Below are positions 34,531 to 46,517 of a stretch of 64,000 nucleotides of DNA, one piece after another. The translations under genes and the position numbers were made by a program. The stretch spans positions 86,686,525 to 86,750,524 of the forward strand of contig CM043958.1 in NCBI GenBank assembly GCA_014529385.2, written 5' to 3'. Each line of letters begins with the position of its first letter. Position 1 is the stretch's first letter. The notes under the pieces were generated by a model. That model was not told the origin of the DNA. It did no database searches and saw only the letters and a list, made by a program, of their open reading frames with translations. Origin of the DNA: Adiantum capillus-veneris. Taxonomy: Eukaryota > Streptophyta > Polypodiopsida > Polypodiales > Pteridaceae.

Positions 34531-35559
34531 AATCAGCTCAAAGAAGGAATATTTCTGATGCCTAGATACAATTGAGCTTGGGCCGACACCAATGGGGCAA
34601 ATAGCTTACACCATATGGATGAAATATGCCAGATACAATCACAAATTTGAGGAGAGGCTTCGCTCCCACAGGAGAAACTTACACAGCCAAAATAGCAGGA
34701 GACAATGAGAAATTTGGCAAAATGGACAGCACCATTGCATAGCCAAAAACCTTAGTCTACAATATCAAAGTGCTCAAATCCGAGCTCGGATGAGCAGTTT
34801 ATGGCCAAAACTGGCTTCAAAAACAACAAAAACTGAGTTGCGGCTGTTCCTCCTCTTATCTCCACGTTTTTCTTGGTTTTTTCTCAGGTTTTTCAGTGTC
34901 CACACTTCACTTTATCCCTTGGGCACCTTTGGCCTTTTAAATGACCTCAAATGAACCCCGAACAAGCCAAAAAATGGCCACGCAATGCGTTTTTGTTACC
35001 CTTCTACATCCATCCGCACACCTGGCACTCAACTTTTCTCAATAATGCATCCCGCAATCACGTGAAGTGTCCCCCAAATATATTTCTCATGATGATCTTT
35101 TTGCATAATTCATCACAAAAAAACACTACCGTTGTGTCCTCACTTACCCACATGCAAGTCTTGACCCCATTTAACCTCCTGACGCCACTTGATGTCATCT
35201 GAAGCACCTGCTTACCTCATGGCATCGGCCCGCTGATAGCTTCCTTGAGAAGTTTTATGCTTTACCAACTCCTCACTATTATAGTAAAAACACACTGATA
35301 CTGGTGACGATGAAAATCGATGTACTATGTACACGTTGTCCTACCTATACACATGTGGGCCCCACGTAACCACCTGACTCTGAAAAATGGGCAATCCTTT
35401 ATTCGATGCACCATGCATGTGTATGTACATATGCACAATCACTTCTTCCAAAAAACTCCTGACAACGCCGTCACTTTGTAATGGTGTGCTAATCTAAAGT
35501 TTTTGATATTCCACTAATATACTTTGCATCGCATCTCTATCTACTCTCCTTGCTATATT

Positions 35560-36130
35560 CCGCATTTCTTACATGATGTTGGCATTGTGGTCACATGGCA
35601 CATAAGACACCGATGTTTCAATGTATGAGGCATCAACGGAGATCTATGTGTGATGCAGATGAGGTTTTGACACAGGCTAGAGCACTGGTTTCATATGCCA
35701 GTGATGGTGATGTCATGTTTGCCTTTAGCGTTCCTCCTGCTTACATGTATTCTAGAGGTGACAATTCTCCTAGTTGGTTGCTAGATGAGGATGCAATTTT
35801 CTACGTCACACCACATCATGAGTGGTTCAACACATTCTCTAGTGGGAGCGTTCGTTGTGTGCACTTGGCCAATGGTTCAACGTCTGACATTCTAGGTGCA
35901 AGAAATGTTTTCTTGTCATTTCCCAATGGTGAATCCTATACGCTACGACATGTGTGCTATATTCCTTAGCTCAGACAGAGCTTGATCTCACTGAGACAGT
36001 TAGCAGATTGTGGGTGTTAGACACTGCTTAGAGAGCAGTATTTCGAGATACATTGTGGATCATTAATGATTGTTAGGGGAGCCCATAGTGGCTTTATATA
36101 TCCTATGCATGTCTCTGAGGTACAAGATGG
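35560..36130 (+). pseudogene. Copia-C gag end and protease remnant
   Basis: A frame starting before 35595 reads CWHCGHMAHKTPMF (zinc knuckle with the last Cys replaced by Phe). It continues into a copia protease: SWLLDEDAIFYVTPHHEWF (catalytic D-S-G-A changed to D-E-D-A), VRCVHLANGSTSDILGARNV, FPNGESYTLRHVCYIP. A TAG at 35967 follows, then LRQSLISLRQLADCG and the start of GAG-pre-integrase. It ends where the satellite resumes at about 36185, so integrase, RT and the 3' LTR are deleted. Confidence 0.75.
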
Positions 36131-36184
36131 CATGGGTCCAATTTTGTTGCTTGCATGCATTGAGCAAGAGACGAGACATAATAT

Positions 36185-36400
36185 GTTGCAACCTTCTATC
36201 ATTTTCCCATGCCTATATTAGACAATTAGTAGACCTAGCATCTCTCTATGTTATCTTGAGTTGAGCTCGGATAAGTGGTGGACATTGCCTCTCTCTTCCC
36301 TTGGTTTACTAGTTTGAAGACTCACTATATGTACTTGCTTAGATCTAGCTTGAACAAGTGGTGGATGTTGTATCCATTAAATTAATCCACTACAAGAAAA
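36185..36400. repeat. Satellite-like array, segment B
   Basis: Resumes with CCCATGCCTATATTAGACAA at 36207, the same phase marker that precedes the Copia-C LTR at 26943. It continues with two AAGTGGTGGA units. This marks the right edge of the 9.2-kb insertion complex. Confidence 0.75.
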
Positions 36401-36479
36401 ATTAAAATTAAATTACATAGGTTGCTAGGGTACCTGTCTCGATTGACTATACTTGCAATGATCTTAGGAAATGATACTT

Positions 36480-38690
36480 GGATATACATGGTCTAGAGGG
36501 TGCACAATTTCATAATTTGCATCTATTTCATAATCTACATTTTTTAATTGCAAAAAAGGAGAATAAAATCTTGTCCAAAGACGTTGGACAAGTCATGGAA
36601 GTATCCGTCTCTATAGATGATAGCCATCCAGAGGTGGAGTGCATTGACATTCTAGGTCTAATGAATCAAGAATTTGAACTATCTCTAGGAGTATATGCAT
36701 TTTAGTGCATGTCTAAAAATAATTAAGAGACAATGTTTTCTCAAGGATGAAAGATTGAGGAATCAAGTTCAAATATCACAATAGATCAACTTCAAAGATT
36801 CATCATTGCCACACTGCAACAAAAAAAGGTGAAAACTTCACAATTACCCATAAACAAGTAATCCAAAGTGTAGAAAGTAGCACCAAAGAGAAGTGGTTTC
36901 CATTTTGAATGTAGACAATGCACTTTTGGCATCCCCAACAAAGGGTTCAATGTCAAAGATAAGAATTATGGATCCAAATGTCTTAGAGACTAAGGCCACA
37001 AAAGAATAAGAAAAAGATACAAGTGGAATGAATAAGTACATAAACTATTTTCCTTTCCAATATAGGGAATTTGATGTCTCCACTCAAAATGATGGGCTTG
37101 CTCTTGATCACTACTATAATGCATGTATTATGGATAAAATGTTATTTGGTTTTCATGGAGTACGACCAAGCCTGCAACAAGTGCATATTTGATGCCTATT
37201 TGAAATGCAAACTCACATGAGGTGACTCCTTTGGCAATAGAAGAGTTAGAGGAGAGCAAACTACAAGATCATTATTATTGGATTCTTGATGGGCAACATT
37301 CAATCTATGCTACAAAATTTTTGCTCCACAATGAATAAAAAAACACAAATATTTCAAAGGCTCACATTGTTATGAATGCTCCTCCATTTGTTGCAATTGC
37401 TACATTTGCCATTGCAAATGAAGAGACTAAGGCATTGTATATCAAGAAAACTTATAGCCAAATATTGACGCATTTACGCAGTCAATGGATCTTTTCAAGA
37501 TGACCACCAAGGGCAGTAAGAGATTTTGTTTCTCTATCTAATAGTATTTGAGTTAAAAATAGTGTTCAATCTTTTAATTGTTTCTCTATTTTTTTTAGGC
37601 TTTTCTTCAATTGGGTAGAATGAGTGCAACAACAAGTTGGATTGCTAAATAGGCACAATGGTCACATACTATGATCAAGTTTATGATTGTTGGTTAAAAA
37701 TCATTCAAATGCTAGAGGAAAAGAATAAGAAACCTTCAACAACTTTATCTAGATACCTTTGAAATTTAGAGGAGTAATATGTAGAAATTATTTAAGAAGA
37801 GATTAAAGATGAGAAGATTTTGTTGTCAAAGAGTGTAGAATATGGTGATATAACTGGCAAATGTATGATTGAATCAAGTAACTCAAGCAAGACAAATTGA
37901 TTCAAGACGCACTTCTCGAAGGCTTCAATGCTTTGAATGAGTTATCACCTTGAAAGGATGCACTCATTACATTTAATATCATTGGTGTCGTTTATAAAAC
38001 AATTTTAAGGCTATGCAAGAAATGACTCAAATCTAGTTTGAAGCGTAGAACATGGAACAAAGAAAATGGCTTTTCTAGATGAAGCAATGAAATATATTGA
38101 GTGGACAGTTCACCTTCAAAAAGGAAAAATTGAGGAGATATTTTCCATGGTCAATCTATGTGGCAATCATACAAATGAAGGGAGTCTCTCCTTGAAGGGC
38201 CACTTCAACAACAAAAGGCCTACGGCTTAAGTATTTTAGATATGACAAAACAATTTGGAGGCAGTTTGCAATGGAGTGAGGAGACGTTCAACAATACTTT
38301 GGATGGGATCTTAGCTATTGCTAGAGGGTCAACAAGTCCAAGATTTGTCTTTCTTGCATATTTGGATTTTATTAAACTCGCAAAATTGCAATATGCTTTT
38401 CACACTATAAGAGATAATCTGAGCTACCATTCATGTGATGCATTGCATCACTTTCCATTAGCACCTTGCAAAGGAGCATTTCAATTCCTAATACTTGTTT
38501 TCTTCTTACTGCAAGCAAGGCAATGCATTTAAAGACAAGATAAGAAGATCAAACGGACATCCCCTACTAATTGATTATCCTTTGGTTCAAGTAGCAGATA
38601 AAGGTATGCCGGATTTGCAATATCTAGAAGCTAGAAAAAGAGCTTTAGTAAAGCACTACATTCATACACAATTGTTTTGAAGACCAAAAG
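36480..38690 (+). pseudogene. Unrecognised decayed coding segment
   Basis: Several plus-strand stretches look like former protein: 36478-36705 (75 codons); about 37049-37192 (begins FPFQYREFDVSTQNDGLALD); 37267-37338 (DHYYWILDGQHSIYATKFLL); about 37360-37490 (VMNAPPFVAIATFAIANEET); 38242-38532 (MTKQFGGSLQWSEETFNNTL); and 38495-38680. They are separated by stops and frame changes. I do not recognise the family. The DGQHS motif recalls the D-G-x-H-R/S signature of ParB/DGQHR-type proteins, but that is only a local resemblance. Its position between satellite segments suggests a transposon-borne gene, though a decayed host gene is possible. Confidence 0.4.
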
Positions 38691-39089
38691 CTTGTTGATC
38701 TCTTTGATGATGACTCCTTGTTTGCATAAGAAGAAATACACCAGCCAAAAGAAGTCCTATGCTTAGTTGAGAGCGTGGAGGAGAAAAAAAAACTTGGCAA
38801 CTAGGATTCTAGACCCAAATATAGAAGAATGGGCTAGCCTTCAAACCCAATGATCCATTTTGCAATCAGATGGCAATGTGCCTAGTACAAAAGGAGTTTC
38901 CTCCATAAGAAAAAGAAGAAGAAGAACATCCTTTATCAATGGAGGACTTTTTGGAAATGGAGAGCTGTATGTTTTGAGCTTCTTGTGCATGTTAATGTTT
39001 CTTCTTACTGATTTAATACTCTTAATGTTAGATTTTGCTATATAGTGTACTTCTTTCATCTCAAGCATTTAAGGTTTGAATGCAAAGAA

Positions 39090-39835
39090 TAAATTACTTT
39101 GGGTTTTTCAAATGGTGGATCTTTAGATTAAAACTATTACATTAAATATTAACCTAGCCTTGATTACTTAAGGGCATGACTTTAATAACTTTTGGACCTT
39201 GTATCAGTACCCCTTGATCTACTACATGAGAGCCTAGCATGAATAATTGGTGGTTCTTCATAAATGGAACCTAGCTTGGACAAGTGGTGGGGAGCCTAAA
39301 ATTAAACTCACCTTAATAGAAGGGAGCTTCTGTTTGGACATTGATAACTAGCATGAGTAATCAATTACAACATAGATTAGACATGTGGTGGCTTTAGAGA
39401 CCAAAACCTTAATGAGCATGGAAAGGGCTTCAAGTACTGTATTTTAGTTTCTTTTAGTACTTACTAAAGCATCGCCTGACAAAAGGTGGATCTTACATGG
39501 AGCTTAATTTCAAGAGGTGTGATAGACCTTCAAACCATGCTCATATAGCTTGGAAAAGTGGTGGACCAGCTTCCATGGAGCATAATTTAGACAAGTGTGG
39601 TACACCTTGAAACCAAAACCCATTTGTTACATTAGCTTGGACAAGTGGACTTTGCTTCAATGTTTCAATGGATCCTATCTTGGACTAGAGGTATAGCTTA
39701 CTTCTCTCCATGATTCAATGGGTTGTAGCTTGAACAAGGATTGGACCTTCAAACCAAACTCTATATGCTACAACATAGCATACGTTGATAAGTCACGATC
39801 TTTGTAGAGATTCACATGCCTATTTTGAAGAACCA
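39090..39835. repeat. Satellite-like array, segment C (left part)
   Basis: Recurring AGCTTGGACAAGTGGTGG units (for example near 39271 and 39638) and TTCAATGGATCCTATCTTGG. It ends at AACCA (39831-39835), the target site of the gypsy insertion. Confidence 0.8.
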
Positions 39836-39958
39836 TGAAAGGGCGGTGGTAATGCGTGTGCTAGTCTCCACCCAACCGTGCTATCTTATAGCCTCCCCCT
39901 AGCGTACACACTGTCCGGCCGTGCCGATGGTCTTGCCCATAGGACCCATGTCCTTACA
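39836..39958 (-). repeat. Gypsy-A 3' LTR
   Basis: 123 bp. The C-terminal end of the pol frame runs into this LTR (to 39899). Confidence 0.92.
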
Positions 39959-42900
39959 CAAATCCTCCTGTTGGAAAATTGTTTTCGAGAACGTAGGAAA
40001 ATGGTTCTTAAGTGCGGAGACATTCTCCCATGTAGAACCTTCTTCACGTCTATCTAGCCATTTTACCAACACCTGTCGTCTGACATGATATCTGGCGCGA
40101 AGCTCATGAGTCCAAAATATTTTCGGGCTCATGAGGAATGCTTGGCGTTTCGATAAGGTCAACTAACACACCTGTGTCAATGACATTATCATTCTGTCCT
40201 AGCTGCTTTGTAAATTGCTAACATGAAAAACAAGATGAACTCGTGAGTGCTCTGGAAGAGCTAACTTATAGGCCACTTGACCTATATGTTTGAGAATGGT
40301 AAATGGTCCACAATTGTATGGTGAAAATTTAGCAACTTTTCCCATCTTTAGACCTTCTGAATGCTCCGGAACTTTGAGGAAAACCTTGTCTCCTTCTTCA
40401 AAAGTAGCAAGAGGACGATGCTCATCTGCGTACTTCTTATATCGATCTTGAGCTTGCTTAACATTCTATCAAGCAACTCGAAGCATGTCAAAATGGTCTT
40501 GGAGAAAATCCTTCACTTAATGTATCTTCTCCTTAGCCAACCCCATCGTAATGGGTGATCTAGGTTGAAATCCATACAAAAGCATAAATGGACTAAACCC
40601 TGTAGTCACATGCTTTGAACTATTATAAGCAAATTCCAATATATGTAAGTAGTCTTCCCAATTGGTTTGCTTCTTGCTAATGTACGCTCATAGCATATGC
40701 TCTAGCACTTGATTAACTCTTTCTGTTTAACCATCCATTTTTGGATGATCAGTCGTACTTAGATTAAGTTTAGTTTCCAACTTTTAGAACAAAGTTCTCT
40801 AGAAGTGATTATTGAATTTTCAATCTCTGTCACTAATGATACTAGCTAGAAGACAACAGAGTTTATATATATGCTCTACAAATAGCCGTGCTAATCAAAT
40901 GGCTTAAGTGGGTCAACGATTGCTAGGATGGGAGCAGTGGCTATAGCTACCTTGAGCTGTCCAAAACTCCATTTTTGGGCTTCTTCCCAAGAAAAGGTCT
41001 TACCTTTTTCTTTAAGTTGATCCGTCGTAGGAACAACGATTTTGGCATAGTCATGGATATACTGTCAATAAAATCTGGCCATGCCTAAAAAACATTGAAG
41101 CTCCTCAACTGTGTTGGGATGTGGCCATTGAAAAATGGCAGCGACCTTGTCAATGTCCATTTTGATGCCAAAATAAGAGATCACATGACCGAGGTAATGT
41201 ATCTTTGCTTTAAGCATGCAACACGGGAGCTCGTAGCTGTTCAAACACTAATCGTAAGTGTTCTATGTGTTCATTTTCAGTCTTACTGTAAATGAGAATG
41301 TCATCAAGGAAAACCACACCAATCTTCCAAGATATGGACGTAAGACACTATCCATGAGTGTCATAAATGTAGCTGGAGCATTGGTTAAACCAAAAGGCAT
41401 AACCAAAAATTCAAAAGGCCCGAATCGTGTTCTAAAGGCAATTTTGGAGATATATTGCAAAAGGATACGCACCTGGTGGTATCCTGAACGAAGATCTATC
41501 TTTGTACAGTACCTTGGCCCATGGAGTTAATCAAACAACTTATCCACTCTTGGTAGAGGATACTTGTTCTTGAGAGTTATGGCGTTTAATCTGTGATAAT
41601 CTACGCACATGCGCATAGTACCATCTTTCTTTTTTACCAATAGAATTGGTGATGCCCAAGGCGAAGTGCTAGATCTAATGAAACCACGGGCGAGGTAGTC
41701 AGTCAATTGACTCTCAACCTCCTTGGCTTCTTTAGCACTCATACGATAAGGTGGTTTACTCACCGGTTTAGTGCCTAGCAAGACATCTATTCCATGCTGC
41801 ACATCACGTGTAGGGGTAAACCCGACGGTAAATCACTTGAGAATACATCAATATACTTTGTGAGTAAGTGAGCTAGCTTTTTCCATGCAAAAGGAGAAAG
41901 TGAACTAGAGTTATGTTGGGATGGAGAATCTTGTAATTCCTATACTATTTGTTTTACAATAGTTGCACGTTGTTGTATAGAATTAGAGTTGAGAGCACTT
42001 TGCTCGTTAAATTTGTTAACACTTTGTTTATCATTAGAATTCATTGTACTTTGCATACCATTACTAGAATTCACCGCACTTTCCTCTTGAGAATTCACGA
42101 GACTTGGAGACAAGCAGTAACACAAAAAGACTTAATCTATTAAATCTGCTTTCTGCAAAAAAGAAAACTCGGCTGTACATATAAGAGGTGCAAATGGTAT
42201 ATTTTTTTCACCAAGCAAAAGCACATGTTTCCCATTGGCCATAAAGGATAAGGAGTTGTGTTCATAACTAGTGTGCAATGTGTTTCCTAAACCATGCAGC
42301 CACTCCCGTCTTAAAACTACATCAGCACGGTCCATGTTCATAACTTGAAAGTCAAGGGTCATTGTATGATCTTGAATAATAAGCTCAACCCCTTGAACTT
42401 CCGTGTCCCATACTTCTTTATCATTGCCAAAGATATGTTCGACCACATAATTGTGAGAGCAGGGAGTCTGTGTAAGCTTCAATTTCTTAACTAGCTTATA
42501 GTTCAGGAAGTTATGAGTTGCACCATCATCCACTAAAATACGAACACGTTGTCCGTTAATAGTGCCATGCATGCAAATCAAACCATGGGGGCCAAAGGTG
42601 GGCTACCACATTGAAGCAGGCACATAACACTTGTGCTTTTCTTCCATATGAAGAACCTCTATAGCACAATCCTTAGGAGATGAATCTACTGTGAGGCGTT
42701 GCATTGTGTGCATGGCCTTTTCTTTGCTTTGCAAAATGACAATCTTTCTTGTTATGTTGGTCCGAAAGACATCTAAAACACAAATTGTATTTCTTTGCAT
42801 GCTCAAAATCAGCAGTGCTGAGAGACCCACGTGGAGTATCTCGTGATTGCTTAGGCTTCTTAGCCTCTTGTGGGTGTGGAGAGATGGATTTTCTCTTATA

Positions 42901-43913
42901 CCTCTTGGAACGTGTGGGAGATCTACCTCGCCATTGGCTCTTAGCCACATTGCTCTTAGCAAAATTATTCTTAGAGTAGGGAACATTTTCTTTCCTCTCT
43001 TGGTCATCATGATATCTTTGGGCATGACTGATGGCTTCTTCCAAAGTTTTTGGATACTAGGTCTTGACATGAAGATGACAGTCTTTGTCAAGACCCCTAT
43101 TAAAACCCCGTATCTTTTGGAATTCATCTAGATCTTCTAGTTTTAATATGATTTTCTGATACTTCGAAAGGTACTGTGTGAGAGAGAGGCCAGACATGTG
43201 GCATGCATCCCATGCTGACCAATTCTTGTCTTCTTCATTGGAGTCCAAAAACTCTTTGGAGAAAGAAGCTTGAAACACAGCCCAAGACGGAGGACGAGCA
43301 TCTATTGGAAATGTCATCCACCACTTATAGGCCTTGCCTTTAAGAGATAGACTTATTTCCACAACCCGTATTTATATCCGAGGTGTGTCTCAATCTATGA
43401 ATATCACTCGGTTTGTGTAGGAACGTATTGACCGCATCCTTGTTGTGATCAGGCTCTTCCCCGTGAAACTCAGGAATGGTGATATTCTTAAGTAATGCAT
43501 TGCTACCTTCTGCATCTTCTGAAGCACTTGTCTCTTGGGACTCCTTGAGTCGTGCGAGCTTGGTTTCCTTGAACCATGCCACTTGTGGCTCCTTGAGCCG
43601 TCTATGAATTCATAAATTTTACAAGTAACTCCGTAAGATTGGTAACATTTGCATTGAGTGCAGAGAGGTTGCATTCAAGTACGCTTTGGCGATTTTCCAA
43701 AGTCTTGAAAGCAACCATATTTACAAGGCCATGATCTCCTAGATCATCATCGTCATGCATATTAGTGTCAGCAGCACCCGTGGTGCCCTGATTTTGAGCA
43801 CGTAGGCGGAATATCCTCATTGGCCATGGTAAACACACACTAATGTAAGAGAGAGAAAAAAAAGTCAACTTGTACCTTGTGAAATCGAATTCTTTGTGTT
43901 TTGTATGCTCCAT
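39899..43913 (-). pseudogene. Gypsy-A gag-pol remnants
   Basis: Gag: IPEFHGEEPDHNKDAVNTFL near 43480, LSLKGKAYKWWMTFP near 43340, and zinc knuckle CFRCLSDQHNKKDC near 42780. Protease: RILVDDGATHNFL (S of D-S-G replaced by D) at about 42535. [34 protein letters not shown], a TAA at 41527, [29 protein letters not shown], and after a 1-bp deletion near 41328 the catalytic [10 protein letters not shown]. Then a deletion joins the end of RT/RNase H to integrase (ERVNQVLEHML near 40700). The C-terminus holds a chromodomain-like VRRQVLVKWLDRREEGSTWE (about 40080-40021). Frameshifts and stops are spread throughout. Confidence 0.88.
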
Positions 43914-44573
43914 GATTTATGTTGTATGAGAACGTCGCCTTGCGGAAATTTTAGTGCTTCACGTGTCGTTCGTCTCGTAAGAACACCTTTGTTGATTCTT
44001 CACAAAAACTCGTCGTTTTTGTGAAGGCTTTTCTTCACTTTGAAGCTACCTCCTTGAGGAAAATAGAATTTTTGAGGAAAACTTGCCTTCCTCCAAGAAG
44101 TGAAAAGGAAGGGTGAAACTACTTTCTTGAAGTTTGAAGCTTTCCCTTTCCTTCTAATTTCCTTTTCAACACAAGCATGCTATCTTTCTTTGTTATACAC
44201 AACAAGGGTCAATAGCTTGATGGTAAAGGGTTTGCCTCTTACCCTCATGGGGTGGATTCGACCCTCCTTCATGCAAGGGTTAAGCGGGCCTTCCTATGTG
44301 CGTAGCCAACGACGCCAACGAAAGCCTTTGGAGCCTCGATGTCTTCGAGTTGTTGATCGAGTTTGCCTTGGTCGCCCGCAAGCCTTCGTCATGCGCTATG
44401 GGGTGGCCGCGATCGGCTGTTGCTGTCTGTCTGCGTGTGCTGGGAAACTATGCCCGCCTTCTTTTTGCTAGACAGCGGAGGTGTCGCTGTCTACGGAACG
44501 TGGGAGAGAAGCAGCGCGTCGCATGCACATGCAACCTGTTTTTCCCCTTTTCCAAAAATAGCTCCAATACCAG
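43914..44573 (-). other. Gypsy-A leader
   Basis: Non-coding sequence between primer-binding site (44561-44572) and gag. Plus-strand frames of 114-123 codons here have no domain and overlap the LTR, so they are chance frames. Confidence 0.5.
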
Positions 44574-44696
44574 TGAAAGTGCGATGGTAATGCGTGTACT
44601 AGTCTCCACCCAACCGTGCTATCTTATAGCCTCTCCCTAGCGTACACCCTGTCCGGCCGTGTCAGTGGCCTTGCCCATAGGACCCATGTCCTTACA
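44574..44696 (-). repeat. Gypsy-A 5' LTR
   Basis: 123 bp, nine substitutions from the 3' LTR and no indels. Confidence 0.92.
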
Positions 44697-44701
44697 AACC
44701 A

Positions 44702-46150
44702 ATAGGCCTTTCTTTTCTTTAAACTTCAAAAGATACTAGATTGGATAGGTGTTGGACCTTTCTTTCTCTCCATGATTCAATGGAGCCCACATTAGACAAG
44801 TGAAGTACCTTGAAATCAAACCCCCATAATACAACATATTAAATGGTTGTACAATTGGTAGGATATAAAACCATCCATTATATTACATAAAAAAGTATTG
44901 GGTCTCATATCAATTACCATACATAGCTTGGTAAGTGGTGAATATTGCTTCTTTCTATGTTTCAATGGATCCTATCTTGGGCTAGAGGTATATGTTACTT
45001 CTCTCCATGCTCCAATGGATTCTAGCTTGGACAAGGAGTAGAATTTCAAACCAAACTCTACATGCTACAACATGGCATATTTTGAAAAGTCATTGGCTTT
45101 GTAGAGGTTTCCATGCTTATTTTGGACACTAGTAGACCTTGCTTCTCTTTAAGCTTCAAAGGATCCTAGATTGGATATGTGGTGGACCTAGCTTGTCTCC
45201 ATACATCAATGAAGCCGAGGTTGGATCTTGAAATGAAACCTCCCATGCTATAGCCCGTCATAGAGTGTACACGTGGTGGATCTTGCAATTGTTTTATATG
45301 CCTCGCTTAAAGAAGTGGTAGACTCTGGATTATATCCATACATCAAGCCAAGGTACAAGTGGTGGATCTTCAAATCAAAATCTCCATGCAATAATAGACA
45401 AGTGGTGGAGCTTTTTTTTCTCCATGTTTCAATGGATCCTAGCTTGGCTACATGGTGGAGCTTGCTACTCTCCATGTTTCAATGGAGCCTAGCTTGGACA
45501 AGTGGTGGAGCTTTGAAAAAAACCCTCCATGTACAACATGTCATGGTTTTTTCAAGTTTTAATGGATTCTAGCTTGAGCAAATGGTAAAGCTTGCTTCTC
45601 TGCATGTTTCAATGGATCCTAGCTTGGACAAATGGTGGACCTTGTCTCTATCTCAATACTTCAATGGAGCTGAGGTTGGACAACTGGTTGAGAGGAGATG
45701 GTGGGCCTAGAAATAAGACCTTGCATGCTACAATTGATCATAGTTTTTACACATGGTGGACCTTGAAATTGTTTTTTATGCGTAGCTTGGATAAGTGGCA
45801 AATGCTTCATTACCTCCATATATCAACAAGCCAAGTTTGGACAAGTGGTGGACCTTCAAACCAGAATATCCATGTTACAACAGAGTATAGGTTGTGAAGC
45901 TTAAAATCAAAACATCCATGCTACTAGGGATGATAGGTTGCACATGTGGTGGAACCTTGTATCAATGTCCTATGTTTAGTTTTGTTATATTGATGGACCT
46001 TGAAACTAATGCCCCCAAGCTACAAGAAAAGAAACATGGACAAGGAGGCCAGGCTACTTCTATTGCATCAATGCATCCATGTTACCATATACTATAGGTC
46101 TCTTGGATAAGTGGGGAACCGTCTTTCAATGCTCCATGTCTAGCTTGGGC
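44702..46150. repeat. Satellite-like array, segment C (right part)
   Basis: Continues the repeat pattern interrupted at 39835. Removing the insertion and one AACCA copy rejoins CATGCCTATTTTGAAG to AATAGGCCTTTC, matching the intact unit at 45112-45150. Many AGCTTGGACAAGTGGTGGA and CTCCATGTTTCAATGGA units lie between 45360 and 45640. Confidence 0.85.
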
Positions 46151-46517
46151 AACACAACCATCACACCGACCAATAGAGACAACCTCGCCAATAATAAATG
46201 AGGCAATCACACCTCACTCATGGCCCCAATCACCAGTAAACCTTCAAGGAGCACACTACCAAAAGCCTACTTGGAAAGACCTTAGATTCCAACAGGTAGC
46301 CTTGTCAATGTAGTTGCACAAGCAACATTTTCACCTCGCCTACCCTAATTGGTTCACAAACCATGAAGTGAATTGGTCAATGAGTACACACTTTTGACAT
46401 GGGAATGACCTTGTGCCATGACCTCCATCACGCTACCCACAACATAGTGCTAGCTAGCAAGAGCAAGCCAAAAAGCAAAAAGAAGAAATTTCTTGGTGTC
46501 ACTTTAGTCCTAATCAG

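Larger units (their letters stand above)
30453..35464 (-). mobile_element. Gag-only LTR retroelement with CA-rich 1.2-kb LTRs
   Basis: Two long direct repeats (30453-31669 and 34308-35464) enclose a 2.64-kb internal region encoding only a gag-like protein on the minus strand. Orientation is supported by a purine block CTAGGGGATGGGCAAA (minus strand) adjoining the left repeat, as expected for a polypurine tract next to the 3' LTR. The minus-strand LTRs start TGACATGAG and TGTCAGGAG and end GAGGC(G/A). The expected 5-bp duplication is not seen (CACAA and ACGCC). There is no protease, integrase or RT, so this is non-autonomous or internally deleted. It lies inside Copia-C. Confidence 0.7.
34308..35464 (-). 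repeat. 5' LTR of the gag-only element
   Basis: 1157 bp, the right copy. The plus strand begins TGCCTCTATAATCA and ends ACTCCTGACA. Contains CA tracts at 34344-34409 and 34504-34530. Confidence 0.8.
39836..44696 (-). mobile_element. Gypsy-A, chromodomain Ty3/gypsy retrotransposon, old copy
   Basis: 4861 bp, minus strand. Two 123-bp LTRs (39836-39958 and 44574-44696) start TGAAAG, end CTTACA, and are flanked by a perfect target-site duplication AACCA (39831-39835, 44697-44701). They differ at 9 of 123 sites (7.3%). Adjoining the right LTR the minus strand reads TGGTATTGGAGC, a diverged tRNA-iMet-type primer-binding site. The internal domain order gag, protease, RT, integrase C-terminus, chromodomain is that of plant chromoviruses, but most of RNase H and the integrase core are deleted. 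Confidence 0.93.

Noticed and set aside
30449-35469. ACAACGCC at both outer ends of the gag-only element as a target-site duplication
   Set aside because: The left copy overlaps sequence that is also present at the inner end of the right LTR, so it belongs to the LTR. An 8-bp duplication would also be wrong for an LTR element.
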